From contig CAZKJG010000006.1 in NCBI GenBank assembly GCA_964553045.1, forward strand, positions 70,035-134,034: a DNA stretch of 64,000 nt, read 5' to 3'. Shown here piece after piece: positions 41,374 through 48,732 of this stretch; within the stretch, counting starts at the first letter, position 1, and each line of letters begins with the position of its first letter. The stretch comes from JAWLEP01 sp964553045. Its GTDB lineage: Bacteria; Fermentibacterota; Fermentibacteria; Fermentibacterales; JCC-6. The notes beneath the pieces were generated by a model. That model made no database searches, was not told the origin of the DNA, and worked only from the letters and a program-made list of their open reading frames with translations. Position numbers and translations under genes: made by a program.

Positions 41374-41913
41374 TTGCCCGAGTACCGCAGCCAAACCGAG
41401 ATAGGCGGAATACCCCTCGTCCATATGGTCGTGGGAGAGGGTGGGAAGACCGGCATCGCCCGGGGATGGATAGCCATCGGAGACGTGGCCTTCGGCGTGG
41501 TGTTCGCCGCCGGGGGCCTGGCCATCGGGGGCATAACCCTGGGAGGGGCGAGCCTGGGCTTCCTGGCGGTGGGCGGCCTGGCGCTGGGTGGAATCTCCAT
41601 GGGCGGGCTCTCCATAGGCATCGTGGCCCTGGGCGGCATGGCGCTGGGGATTCAGCTCGCGGTAGGCGGCGGCGCGGTATCCGCCGGGGCGGCGGTGGGC
41701 GGAACGGCCCAGTCCCTGGGCCTGGTTGACGTTTCCGTCCCGCAGCGGATCAGCACCGCCGCCGGCGGCCTGGACCCGCACCTGGTCGGGGAGCTTCTCC
41801 GCAGCGCCTTCTCCACCCCTCTGCTCCTGCTGGGCCTGGCCTTCCCCCTGGCCTCACTCTACTCCATCGCCTCCCACAGGGAGGAGAAGCAGCTCTCCGG
41901 ACCCACCTCCTGA
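41374..41913 (+). CDS. Glycine-rich pentapeptide-period repeat protein
   Basis: 179 residues from a TTG start with GGAAGGGG 5-6 nt upstream. After a 30-residue polar leader, glycine recurs every five residues (31, 36, 41, then 47, 52, 57 ... 92) in the pattern Gly-x-x-Ala/Ser/Thr-hydrophobic, for example GGLAIGGITLGGASLG. The fixed period of five suggests a right-handed beta-helix like pentapeptide-repeat proteins rather than membrane helices. One hydrophobic C-terminal segment (TPLLLLGLAFPLASLYSIAS) may anchor it to the membrane, leaving a charged tail. TATACT at 41328-41333 may be its -10 box. Function unknown; no enzymatic motif. Confidence 0.7.
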   Translation: MPEYRSQTEIGGIPLVHMVVGEGGKTGIARGWIAIGDVAFGVVFAAGGLAIGGITLGGASLGFLAVGGLALGGISMGGLSIGIVALGGMALGIQLAVGGGAVSAGAAVGGTAQSLGLVDVSVPQRISTAAGGLDPHLVGELLRSAFSTPLLLLGLAFPLASLYSIASHREEKQLSGPTS

Positions 41914-41914
41914 C

Positions 41915-41930
41915 GGGGACGGAGTTTAAG
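41915..41930 (+). repeat. Partial copy of the 4244 inverted-repeat arm
   Basis: GGGGACGGAGTTTAAG directly after the stop codon repeats the tip of the 4244-4276 arm (GGGGACGGAG followed by T/A-rich sequence). No matching inverted arm is seen downstream, so it is a half element. Confidence 0.5.
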
Positions 41931-41983
41931 CTCATCAAGTTCATTGGCTGCATATATTTGATTTACCCTTGTAATATATTGTT

Positions 41984-42022
41984 TTGACAAAAGATGAATA
42001 CGTTCATATATGAATTCGTTCA
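41984..42022 (+). promoter_or_regulatory. tetR-type promoter with two operator-like palindromes
   Basis: Perfect -35 TTGACA (41984-41989), 17-nt spacer, TATATG (42007-42012). Two 12-nt palindromic sites, TGAATACGTTCA (41995-42006) and TGAATTCGTTCA (42011-42022), flank TATA and cover the spacer and -10 box, as expected for self-repression by a TetR protein. Transcription should begin near 42019. Confidence 0.65.
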
Positions 42023-42048
42023 CGCAGGCCACGGAACGGAGGAACGAA

Positions 42049-42549
42049 CTGGGGCTGAGGGAGCGCAAGAAGAGCCGTAATCGGAAGGCCATAGAGGCCG
42101 CCGCGCTGGAGAGCCTGACCCGCCGCGGCCGGGACGCCACCACCGTCTCCGACATAGCGGAGCTGGCAGATGTGGGAGTGGGAACGCTCTACAACTACTT
42201 CCCCTCCAAGGACGCGCTGGTGGCCTCCGTGACGGGGAGGGGAGTGATGGAGGCGCTGCGGCGACCCGGCGGGATTCCGATCATGGTCCGACCCGGCCTG
42301 GACCACCTTCGCCGCCTACTTCTGAGCCTCAGTCAGCATCCAGGCTGTCGGCGCGGGCCAGAGAGCGCCTGGCCTGCTCCTGCCGCCCCAGCCCCAGCTG
42401 CGCCCGTCCCAGTGCCCGGTGCGCCGAGGCGCTCATGGGCTCGCGGGCCAGGGCGCTGTCGGCCAGCTGACGCGCCCGGCCGTACATCCCGGCAGACGAG
42501 GAAAGCAGCGACAGGTCCGTTAGGAGTGCCGGCGAGGGATGGCGGGTGA
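42049..42549 (+). CDS. TetR-family regulator, C-terminally truncated, CTG start
   Basis: 166 residues. The DNA-binding domain is intact: GLRERKKSRNRKAIEAAALE, then the helix-turn-helix ATTVSDIAELADVGVGTLYNYF and the PSKDALVASV end. The ATG at 42010 overlaps the -10 box, so it cannot be used from that promoter. CTG 42049 lies 30 nt downstream of the predicted transcript start, has GGAGG 6 nt before it, and puts Met directly before GLRERKK, the usual TetR N-terminus. After about residue 94 the sequence turns Pro/Ala/Arg-rich and is only the antisense of the neighbouring gene, so the ligand-binding domain is missing. It may still bind DNA as a short repressor, or be decaying. Confidence 0.7.
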   Translation: MGLRERKKSRNRKAIEAAALESLTRRGRDATTVSDIAELADVGVGTLYNYFPSKDALVASVTGRGVMEALRRPGGIPIMVRPGLDHLRRLLLSLSQHPGCRRGPESAWPAPAAPAPAAPVPVPGAPRRSWARGPGRCRPADAPGRTSRQTRKAATGPLGVPARDGG

Positions 42550-45064
42550 CCTCCAGGGCCATCTCCATCATCCTCCAGGCCGTGGGCCCCTCCCCACGGT
42601 CGAGGAGTATCCTGGCGGACTGGTGCATGGAGGTGGACAGCCTGCGGGCGGCTATCTCCATCTCCGGACAGACCGAAACCGCACTGTCCAGCAGCTCGGC
42701 CTCCAGGGCCAGGTTGCGCCTGGCCCGGGCGGCCTCCGCCCGCAGAAACAGCCCCGAGGCTTCCCAGGCCCGCCCGAAGCCCTCCAGCCTCGCCGCTTCC
42801 GCGGGAGGCTGCCTCAGAGCGAGAATCTCCTCCAGGTTGGGGGCGGTGGTGGAGTCGGCGAAGATGGCCTCCGGAGCCGTGTACTCCAGCAGGGGCCGAG
42901 CGTCTGTAAAGACGGGCGCGCCTGCGCAGTAGTCGCGGACGCCCTCCGGGCCTGTGACCCAGGAGGCCAGGTAGACGACGGGGTCGTCCAGGCCGAAGGG
43001 CTCCAGGTCTTCGGCCACACCCGGCCTGGCCAACCCGCGGACCACCTCAAGCGGCTCCACCGGCTCGGCCTTCCTGCCCACCAGCATCGCGTCGCGGCCC
43101 AGTACCCACATGGTGGTGTTGGGGAACACGTCCAGGAAAGTGGCGGCGATCATGTGGCAGTCCCGGGGAGTAAGGTTGTAAAGCGGCAGCCACTGGGCCA
43201 TGAGGCCGCCATCCTTCAGCCTGTCGCGGCAGAGCTGGTAGAAATCCCGGGTGTACAGTGACACCACACCCGCCAGGGCCGGATGCATGGGCTCCATCGT
43301 TATTACGTCGTAGCTGCGGTCGGTGGCCATCAGGTGGTTGCGGCCGTCCTCCACCAGCACGCGCACTCGCCGGTCCGATAGCGCGCGGTGGTTGTAGGGC
43401 CCGAACAGCCCGGCCGCCTCCACGACGGTTGGGTTGATCTCCACGCAATCGATGGAGTCCACGCAGTCGAAGAGGGTCACGGTTCCCACTGTGATTCCGG
43501 TGCCGAAGCAGATGACGTTCACGTCCTCCGGCGAGGGATGCAGCAGCATGGGGAAGTAGGCCATGAGGCGGTTCTTCAGGCAGCCCTCGGGAGTGGTGGT
43601 GGTGGCCTGGCTTCCCCGGATGTCCAGCCGCAGGCTGGAGGGGGTGTCGCGGTCCTGGCTCACCTCCACCCTGCCCTCCGCGGTGTCGCGCAGCAGCAGG
43701 ATGCGGGAGTCGCCTGCGGGAGAGCCGCCGCCCACCAGCGTGAGCAGGACTGCAGCCGCGGCCAGGGCAGGCAGGCCGAGAACCGCCCTTCGCCTCCTCA
43801 TCAGCAGCGCCAGGGCGCCCAGGGCCAGCAGCCCCAGGGCCAGGTAGGAGAGGCGCCTGCCCAGCAGCGGCATCAGCAGGAATGATGCCAGCACGGAACC
43901 GGCCACGGCCCCGGCCGTGTTGGCGGCGGCGAACCTCCCCACACCCCCTCCCGACCGGCCGGGATCCGGGGAGTAGAGCGTGGAGAGCGAGGGAAACAGG
44001 GCTCCGGAGGCCAGCGTGGCCGGAAGCAGCGCCAGAAAGGCCGGGAGGTAGCGGGCCAGGGTGAGCCCGGCAAGGCTGCCCCCTCCCATCCCGGCAAAGG
44101 CCCCCAGCCAGCGACGCATGTAGAGGCCGGTGAGCGGCACCCAGACCGAAAGCATCGCCAGGCAGACCAGGGCCGTAGGCCGGGGCGGCAGCCTCAACCT
44201 GCCCACCAGCCAGGACCCCGCCGCTATTCCCAGAAGCACCGCCGCCAGCATGGTGGAGACGGCGTAGGTGTTGTTGAAGATCCCGCTGATCAGCGAGGTG
44301 GCCCACACCACCTCCGCGGCCAACATCAGAAAGCCCACCAGCGCCCCCGCCAGCAGCGGACGAAGATCCCGCCGCCGGCCTCCCTCCTCCGCCCTCTCCA
44401 TCCAACCGAGGCCGGTTCTGGGAAGGACGACCGGGCCCGCAAGGACAGCGGCCGCCAGGCTCAGGAGCATGGCCACACCCATGGTGCCGGGAAGCCCCAG
44501 CCGCGGCACCAGCAGGAATCCGGCGGCCAGCGTACCCGCCACCGCTCCGGCGGTGTTCAACGAGTAGACCGACGACAGGCCCCGCTCCACGCCCCTGGCC
44601 GGGGCCAGGCCCCGGGTGAGGACGGGGATGGTGCCCCCCATCAGCATGGTGGGGGCGGCAAGGGCCAGCAGGGCGCCGGCGAAGCGGAGGAGGTTAATGC
44701 CCAGACCCGGGCCCATGGCCCTGTAGGCCAGGGACAGGGGGGCGTCGAGAAGGCTGGGAAGCGCATAGGCCAGCGGTGCGCTGGCCAGGATGCCCAGCTG
44801 AAGAAGGGCATATATCCTGGCCGGCCGGGCTCCGGAACGGTCGGCCAGCGGGCCCAGCAGACGCGAGCCCAGGGCCATGCCGCCCATGAAGGCGGCCAGG
44901 ACGGCGGAGAGGGCGTAGCTGGTGGCCCCCATGTGAAGCGACAGCTTCCTCAGCCAGACGATCTGGTAGGCCAGTCCGGCGGCTCCCGAAAGGAATACCG
45001 ACACCATCAGGGGCCGGGTCCCGAACCTGCCGAAACCGCCGTGATCCCTGGAATCCGGCTGCAA
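42329..45064 (-). CDS. Fused MFS-like / spermidine-synthase-like membrane protein with TPR tail
   Basis: 911 residues. Two MFS-like membrane bundles (about 15-430) with repeated LNTAGAVAGTLAAGFLL and ANTAGAVAGSVLASFLL motifs precede a spermidine-synthase-like SAM-dependent domain (VICFGTGITVGTVTLF, CVEINPTVVEAA, DGRNHLMATDRSYDVITME). The last about 150 residues form helical TPR-like repeats. Such fused MFS-spermidine-synthase proteins are common in uncultivated bacteria, and their substrate is unsettled; polyamine aminopropyl transfer is possible but not shown. Its 3' end is overlapped on the other strand by the last 221 nt of the truncated TetR gene. Start ATG at 45064 with the first helix at residue 18. 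Confidence 0.85.
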   Translation of the reverse strand: MQPDSRDHGGFGRFGTRPLMVSVFLSGAAGLAYQIVWLRKLSLHMGATSYALSAVLAAFMGGMALGSRLLGPLADRSGARPARIYALLQLGILASAPLAYALPSLLDAPLSLAYRAMGPGLGINLLRFAGALLALAAPTMLMGGTIPVLTRGLAPARGVERGLSSVYSLNTAGAVAGTLAAGFLLVPRLGLPGTMGVAMLLSLAAAVLAGPVVLPRTGLGWMERAEEGGRRRDLRPLLAGALVGFLMLAAEVVWATSLISGIFNNTYAVSTMLAAVLLGIAAGSWLVGRLRLPPRPTALVCLAMLSVWVPLTGLYMRRWLGAFAGMGGGSLAGLTLARYLPAFLALLPATLASGALFPSLSTLYSPDPGRSGGGVGRFAAANTAGAVAGSVLASFLLMPLLGRRLSYLALGLLALGALALLMRRRRAVLGLPALAAAAVLLTLVGGGSPAGDSRILLLRDTAEGRVEVSQDRDTPSSLRLDIRGSQATTTTPEGCLKNRLMAYFPMLLHPSPEDVNVICFGTGITVGTVTLFDCVDSIDCVEINPTVVEAAGLFGPYNHRALSDRRVRVLVEDGRNHLMATDRSYDVITMEPMHPALAGVVSLYTRDFYQLCRDRLKDGGLMAQWLPLYNLTPRDCHMIAATFLDVFPNTTMWVLGRDAMLVGRKAEPVEPLEVVRGLARPGVAEDLEPFGLDDPVVYLASWVTGPEGVRDYCAGAPVFTDARPLLEYTAPEAIFADSTTAPNLEEILALRQPPAEAARLEGFGRAWEASGLFLRAEAARARRNLALEAELLDSAVSVCPEMEIAARRLSTSMHQSARILLDRGEGPTAWRMMEMALEVTRHPSPALLTDLSLLSSSAGMYGRARQLADSALAREPMSASAHRALGRAQLGLGRQEQARRSLARADSLDAD

Positions 45065-45358
45065 GGACTACCCCCTGTCCGCAGGTTGGCGGGTCTCAAT
45101 CGACAGGGCCGAAGATAACGCGCCCCCGGCCCTCGGCCAAAGAGGCGGAGAGAAGTCCTGCAACCTCCGAGTACTTTGGCAAGTTCCCCCGGGCCGGCGA
45201 CGACGGAATGGCGCCGGGCACCTGCCGTCTTCGAAGCGGCAGAGCAGGGCCCGCTGGAAGCGTCTTGCCGCGGGCGGGCGGTCAGGTGGGCGGAGGCTCC
45301 CGCCGGAGACGGCCAGCCCCTATCATTGTTTGTGAATGTGAAAGGAAGGGAGGCGGAC

Positions 45359-47098
45359 GTGGAGGGGAAGTATCCCGGAGGCCCGCTGAACGAGGTGCCG
45401 GAGTACGGAAGCATCGGCTCCATGCTGGACTCGGTGGCCGAGCTCTACGGTGGACGGATATTCATGCGCGAACCCGGCGGCAGGTCCATAACCTACGCGA
45501 CGCTGCGGAAGAAAGTGCAGAAGGTGGCCCGGGGGCTGCTGGAGCTCGAGGAGCGGCCCGTAGTGGGCGTTCTGGGGGACAACGGCATCGACTGGGCCGT
45601 CTCCTTCCTGGCCGCCCTGCGCTGCGGGGGCGTGGCGGTTCCGGTGGACCGCGAGCTGCCCATGGGGGAGGCCCACACCATACTCCACTACGCCGACGTC
45701 AACGTGTTCCTCTTCCACAACCGTTTCGCAGACGAGGTGGCAGAGCACATAGGCAAGCACGGCGACTGCATCCGTGGAGTGGTGATGAGCGGCTCCCCCG
45801 CGGAGGGCATGGACACCCTCCCGGGTCTGGAGGAGAGCGGGGCCGCCTCCGGCGTCCCGCTTCCCTCGGGCACCGGGGGGGAACAGCCGGCGGTGATCTC
45901 CTACACCTCCGGCACCATGGGCCAGGCCAAGGGCGTGGTGCTGACCCAGGGCAACCTGCTCTCCGACCTTCGGGGGATGCTTCAGGCAGTGAGCCTGAGG
46001 CACGACGAGGTGTTCCTCTCCGTCCTCCCCATGCACCACATGTACGAGTGCGTCTGCGGCTTCCTCTGCCCCCTGAGCCACGGCTGCAGCGTAGTGGTTG
46101 CCCGGGGCCTGCGCCACATCGCCGAGGACCTGGCCTCCTCCCGGGCCACTCTGATGCTGGGGGTCCCACTGCTGTGGGAGTCCATGTACCGCCGGATAAT
46201 GGAGTCCATATCCGCCCGGACACTGGGCGGGCTGAAGCTGCGGCTGGGCAGGACGGCGGCCCGGGCCGGGGAGATGCTGGGAATCCCGAATGCCCGCAAG
46301 AGGGTGTTCGGCGAGCTGCACCGGAGGCTGGGGGGCAGGATGCGCTTCCTGATATCCGGCGGCGCCGGCATCGACCCTGAGGTGGTGCGGGGCTACGCCG
46401 AGCTGGGAATGGAGCTGCTGCAGGGCTACGGCCTTACCGAGTGCTCGCCCATAGTGGCCGTAAACCGGGACACGGCCAACCGCCTGGGCTCTGTGGGCCC
46501 GCCGCTTCCGGCCATGGATGTCCGGATCGACGAACCGGACGAGGAGGCGGTGGGCGAGATAGTGGTCCGCGGCCCCAACGTGATGCTGGGCTACCACAGC
46601 CGGCCCGACCTGACCTCCGAGGTGCTGTCCGACGACGGCTGGTTCCGTACCGGCGACTTCGGAATGATGGACGGGGACGGCTTCCTCTGGGTAACCGGCC
46701 GCCGCAAGAACGTCATCGTCGCCAAGAACGGAAAGAACGTCTATCCCGAGGAGCTGGAGCACCTACTGAACCGTTCGCGGCTGGTGGCGGAGTCCATGGT
46801 GCTGGGCCGGGAGTCCGAGCCCAAGGGCGAGGTCATCTGGGCCATAGTGGTGCAGGACACCGACCGGATGATAGAGATAGCCGAGGGCAGGGGCCGCGAC
46901 CTGGACGAGACGATGGCGGCCGATCTGCTTCGGCGCGAGCTGGATGCGGTGAACAGGGCCCAGCCGGCCTACCGCCGGATCGCCCGCTTCATCATCAGGA
47001 CCGAGGAGCTGCCCAAGACCACCACCCGCAAGATCAGGCGGCCGGAGGTGCTGAGGGAGGCGGGCCTGCTGGAGCCCGACAAGGTTTACAGGGTCTGA
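45359..47098 (+). CDS. Long-chain acyl-CoA synthetase-like AMP-binding enzyme
   Basis: 579 residues. Activates fatty or related acids through an acyl-AMP to the CoA ester. Motifs of the adenylate-forming family: P-loop YTSGTMGQAKGVVLTQ, LPMHHMYECV, QGYGLTECSPIV, the FRTGDFG motif and the hinge/catalytic Lys region VTGRRKNVIVAKNGKNVYPEE, with the final KTTTRKIRR lysine. The GTG at 45359 follows GGGAGG by 5 nt; the longer upstream ORF to 45176 is GC-rich filler. The 294 nt between this start and the divergent MFS gene hold no other gene I can support. The stop codon lies inside the hairpin at 47091-47119, facing the MATE gene. Confidence 0.93.
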   Translation: MEGKYPGGPLNEVPEYGSIGSMLDSVAELYGGRIFMREPGGRSITYATLRKKVQKVARGLLELEERPVVGVLGDNGIDWAVSFLAALRCGGVAVPVDRELPMGEAHTILHYADVNVFLFHNRFADEVAEHIGKHGDCIRGVVMSGSPAEGMDTLPGLEESGAASGVPLPSGTGGEQPAVISYTSGTMGQAKGVVLTQGNLLSDLRGMLQAVSLRHDEVFLSVLPMHHMYECVCGFLCPLSHGCSVVVARGLRHIAEDLASSRATLMLGVPLLWESMYRRIMESISARTLGGLKLRLGRTAARAGEMLGIPNARKRVFGELHRRLGGRMRFLISGGAGIDPEVVRGYAELGMELLQGYGLTECSPIVAVNRDTANRLGSVGPPLPAMDVRIDEPDEEAVGEIVVRGPNVMLGYHSRPDLTSEVLSDDGWFRTGDFGMMDGDGFLWVTGRRKNVIVAKNGKNVYPEELEHLLNRSRLVAESMVLGRESEPKGEVIWAIVVQDTDRMIEIAEGRGRDLDETMAADLLRRELDAVNRAQPAYRRIARFIIRTEELPKTTTRKIRRPEVLREAGLLEPDKVYRV

Positions 47099-47119
47099 CT
47101 CTACCTGCGGGTCAGACCC
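47091..47119. terminator. Bidirectional hairpin between convergent genes
   Basis: GGGTCTGAC (47091-47099) and GTCAGACCC (47111-47119) pair perfectly. The left arm contains the acyl-CoA synthetase stop codon and the loop contains the MATE stop codon. No T-tract, so termination is likely but unproven. Confidence 0.5.
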
Positions 47120-48528
47120 CGGTCGCTCCCCGGCACCCGTCCGCCCCAGGTTCCCCCGGGCGGTTTCCTCTCGATCACCGCCCTCTTCCAGGTCCCCCGG
47201 GAGAACCAGGCGAAGGCTGCGGCCGAGGTGACAATGTTGGAGATGAACATGGCCACCCAGATCCCCTTGGGGCCCATGGCCAGCCACCGGGCCAGCACTA
47301 CGGCCGCCGGTATCCTCAAGACCCACAGCCGCGACATGTTCAGAACCATGACGGGCATGGTGTGGCCGGATCCCTGAAAAGCACCCAGAATCACCATGAA
47401 GAAGCCGAATACGAATACCGAGGGCGAGAGGATGCGGAAGAGGTTCCGCCCGTAGGCCACCACATCGGGGTTGTCGATGAATATCTTTGATATTCCGGCT
47501 CCGTGGAAGAACATCACCGCCGTGGCCGGCAGGAACAGGGCCCCTATCGTCAGAAGCGAGATGCGCACGGAACGCTCGGCGCGGTCCTTCAGCCCCGCCC
47601 CGAGGTTCTGACCCACGGCGGTGCCGGTGGCCTGGCCCAGGCCATGGCCCGGCATCACGGCCATTCCGACTATGCGGTTGCCTATCCCGAAGGCGGCCAC
47701 CACGGCGGACCCGAAGGTATTGACTATGGTGATCAGGACGGTGAAGCCCAGGGCGGTTCCCGACTGCCCCAGGGATATAGGCACGCCTATGCGGGCTATC
47801 TTCTTCACCGTCGGCAGGTGGGGCCGCAGTTCCGCCCGCCCCAGCCTCAGCCCGCCGTGGCCGCTTCGCAGCCGTGAAAGGCCCAGGAAGCTGGCCATGG
47901 CCCGAGAGAACACGGTGGCCACCGCCGCCCCCTCCACCCCCAGGGCCGGGAACGGGCCCAGGCCGAAGATGAGTACGGGATCCAGCAGGACGTTGACCAC
48001 TATGGTCACGAAGTTCACCTGCAGTGGCTTGAAGGTGTCGCCCAGGCCGGTGTAGATGCTCTGGTAGACGAAGAAGCCGAACATGAAGGGCATTCCGCCC
48101 ATGATCCAGCGGAAGTAGCCCAGCGTCCGGTCCATGGCGTCCGCAGGAGTCTGCATCAGCTGCAGTATGGGACGGGAGAGGGCCACGATCACCACGGCGA
48201 AGAATACCGATACGACGCCCAGCACCAGGAGGGTCTGGCCGGCCGCCCTGCGCATGTCCCGGGTCCTGCCCGCGCCGCGGTACTGGGCCACCAGCGTGGT
48301 CCCGCCCATGCCCAGACCCATGCCCAGGGCCATGAACAGGAAGACCAGGTTCATGGTGACGGTGGGGGCCACCAGGGCCGTCTTCCCCAGCATGCCCAGC
48401 CAGAAAGCGTCGGCCAGGTTGTAGAGAGTCTGCAGCAGCGAGGAGAGCATGAGGGGCCAGGCGATGGCCACTATGCCTCCCAGCAGCGGTCCCCGCGTCA
48501 GGTCTCTTCCGGCCGGGGCCGGAACCAT
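47101..48528 (-). CDS. MATE-family efflux transporter
   Basis: 475 residues with twelve predicted membrane helices in two bundles. Family features: IAWPLMLSSLLQTLYNLADAFWLGMLG at the start, TTLVAQYRGAGRTRDMRRAAGQT after helix 2, and the mirrored GIGNRIVGMAVMPGHGLGQATGTAVGQNLGAG in the second half. Exports cationic compounds or drugs with Na+ or H+. AGGGGAGCC lies just before the ATG. The promoter region carries a 26-bp imperfect palindrome (48558-48583), so expression is probably controlled by a local repressor. It converges with the acyl-CoA synthetase gene; both stop codons lie within the hairpin at 47091-47119. Confidence 0.94.
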   Translation of the reverse strand: MVPAPAGRDLTRGPLLGGIVAIAWPLMLSSLLQTLYNLADAFWLGMLGKTALVAPTVTMNLVFLFMALGMGLGMGGTTLVAQYRGAGRTRDMRRAAGQTLLVLGVVSVFFAVVIVALSRPILQLMQTPADAMDRTLGYFRWIMGGMPFMFGFFVYQSIYTGLGDTFKPLQVNFVTIVVNVLLDPVLIFGLGPFPALGVEGAAVATVFSRAMASFLGLSRLRSGHGGLRLGRAELRPHLPTVKKIARIGVPISLGQSGTALGFTVLITIVNTFGSAVVAAFGIGNRIVGMAVMPGHGLGQATGTAVGQNLGAGLKDRAERSVRISLLTIGALFLPATAVMFFHGAGISKIFIDNPDVVAYGRNLFRILSPSVFVFGFFMVILGAFQGSGHTMPVMVLNMSRLWVLRIPAAVVLARWLAMGPKGIWVAMFISNIVTSAAAFAWFSRGTWKRAVIERKPPGGTWGGRVPGSDRGLTRR

Positions 48529-48557
48529 TCAAGGCTCCCCTCTTCCGGGTGAGACCG

Positions 48558-48587
48558 CAACATACAAAATATTCTGTACGTTGAAAA
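48558..48587 (-). promoter_or_regulatory. Promoter and operator-like palindrome of the MATE gene
   Basis: Minus-strand TTTTCA (48587-48582), 17-nt spacer, TATGTT (48564-48559). A 26-bp palindrome (48558-48583, 22 of 26 positions symmetric; core AATATT) covers the spacer and -10 box. Confidence 0.5.
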
Positions 48588-48732
48588 TACCCCCGGCCAA
48601 ACGTACCGGCCCTGCCGGGAAAACGATGTGTACTGGAGCCTCCCGGGAAACCTCTGCGCCCATTGCAAAGCGGTTGCGGCTTCATTATGCCTATTCCCTG
48701 CGACTGCGAAACGTAGAGAGGGGTGGTGTAAC

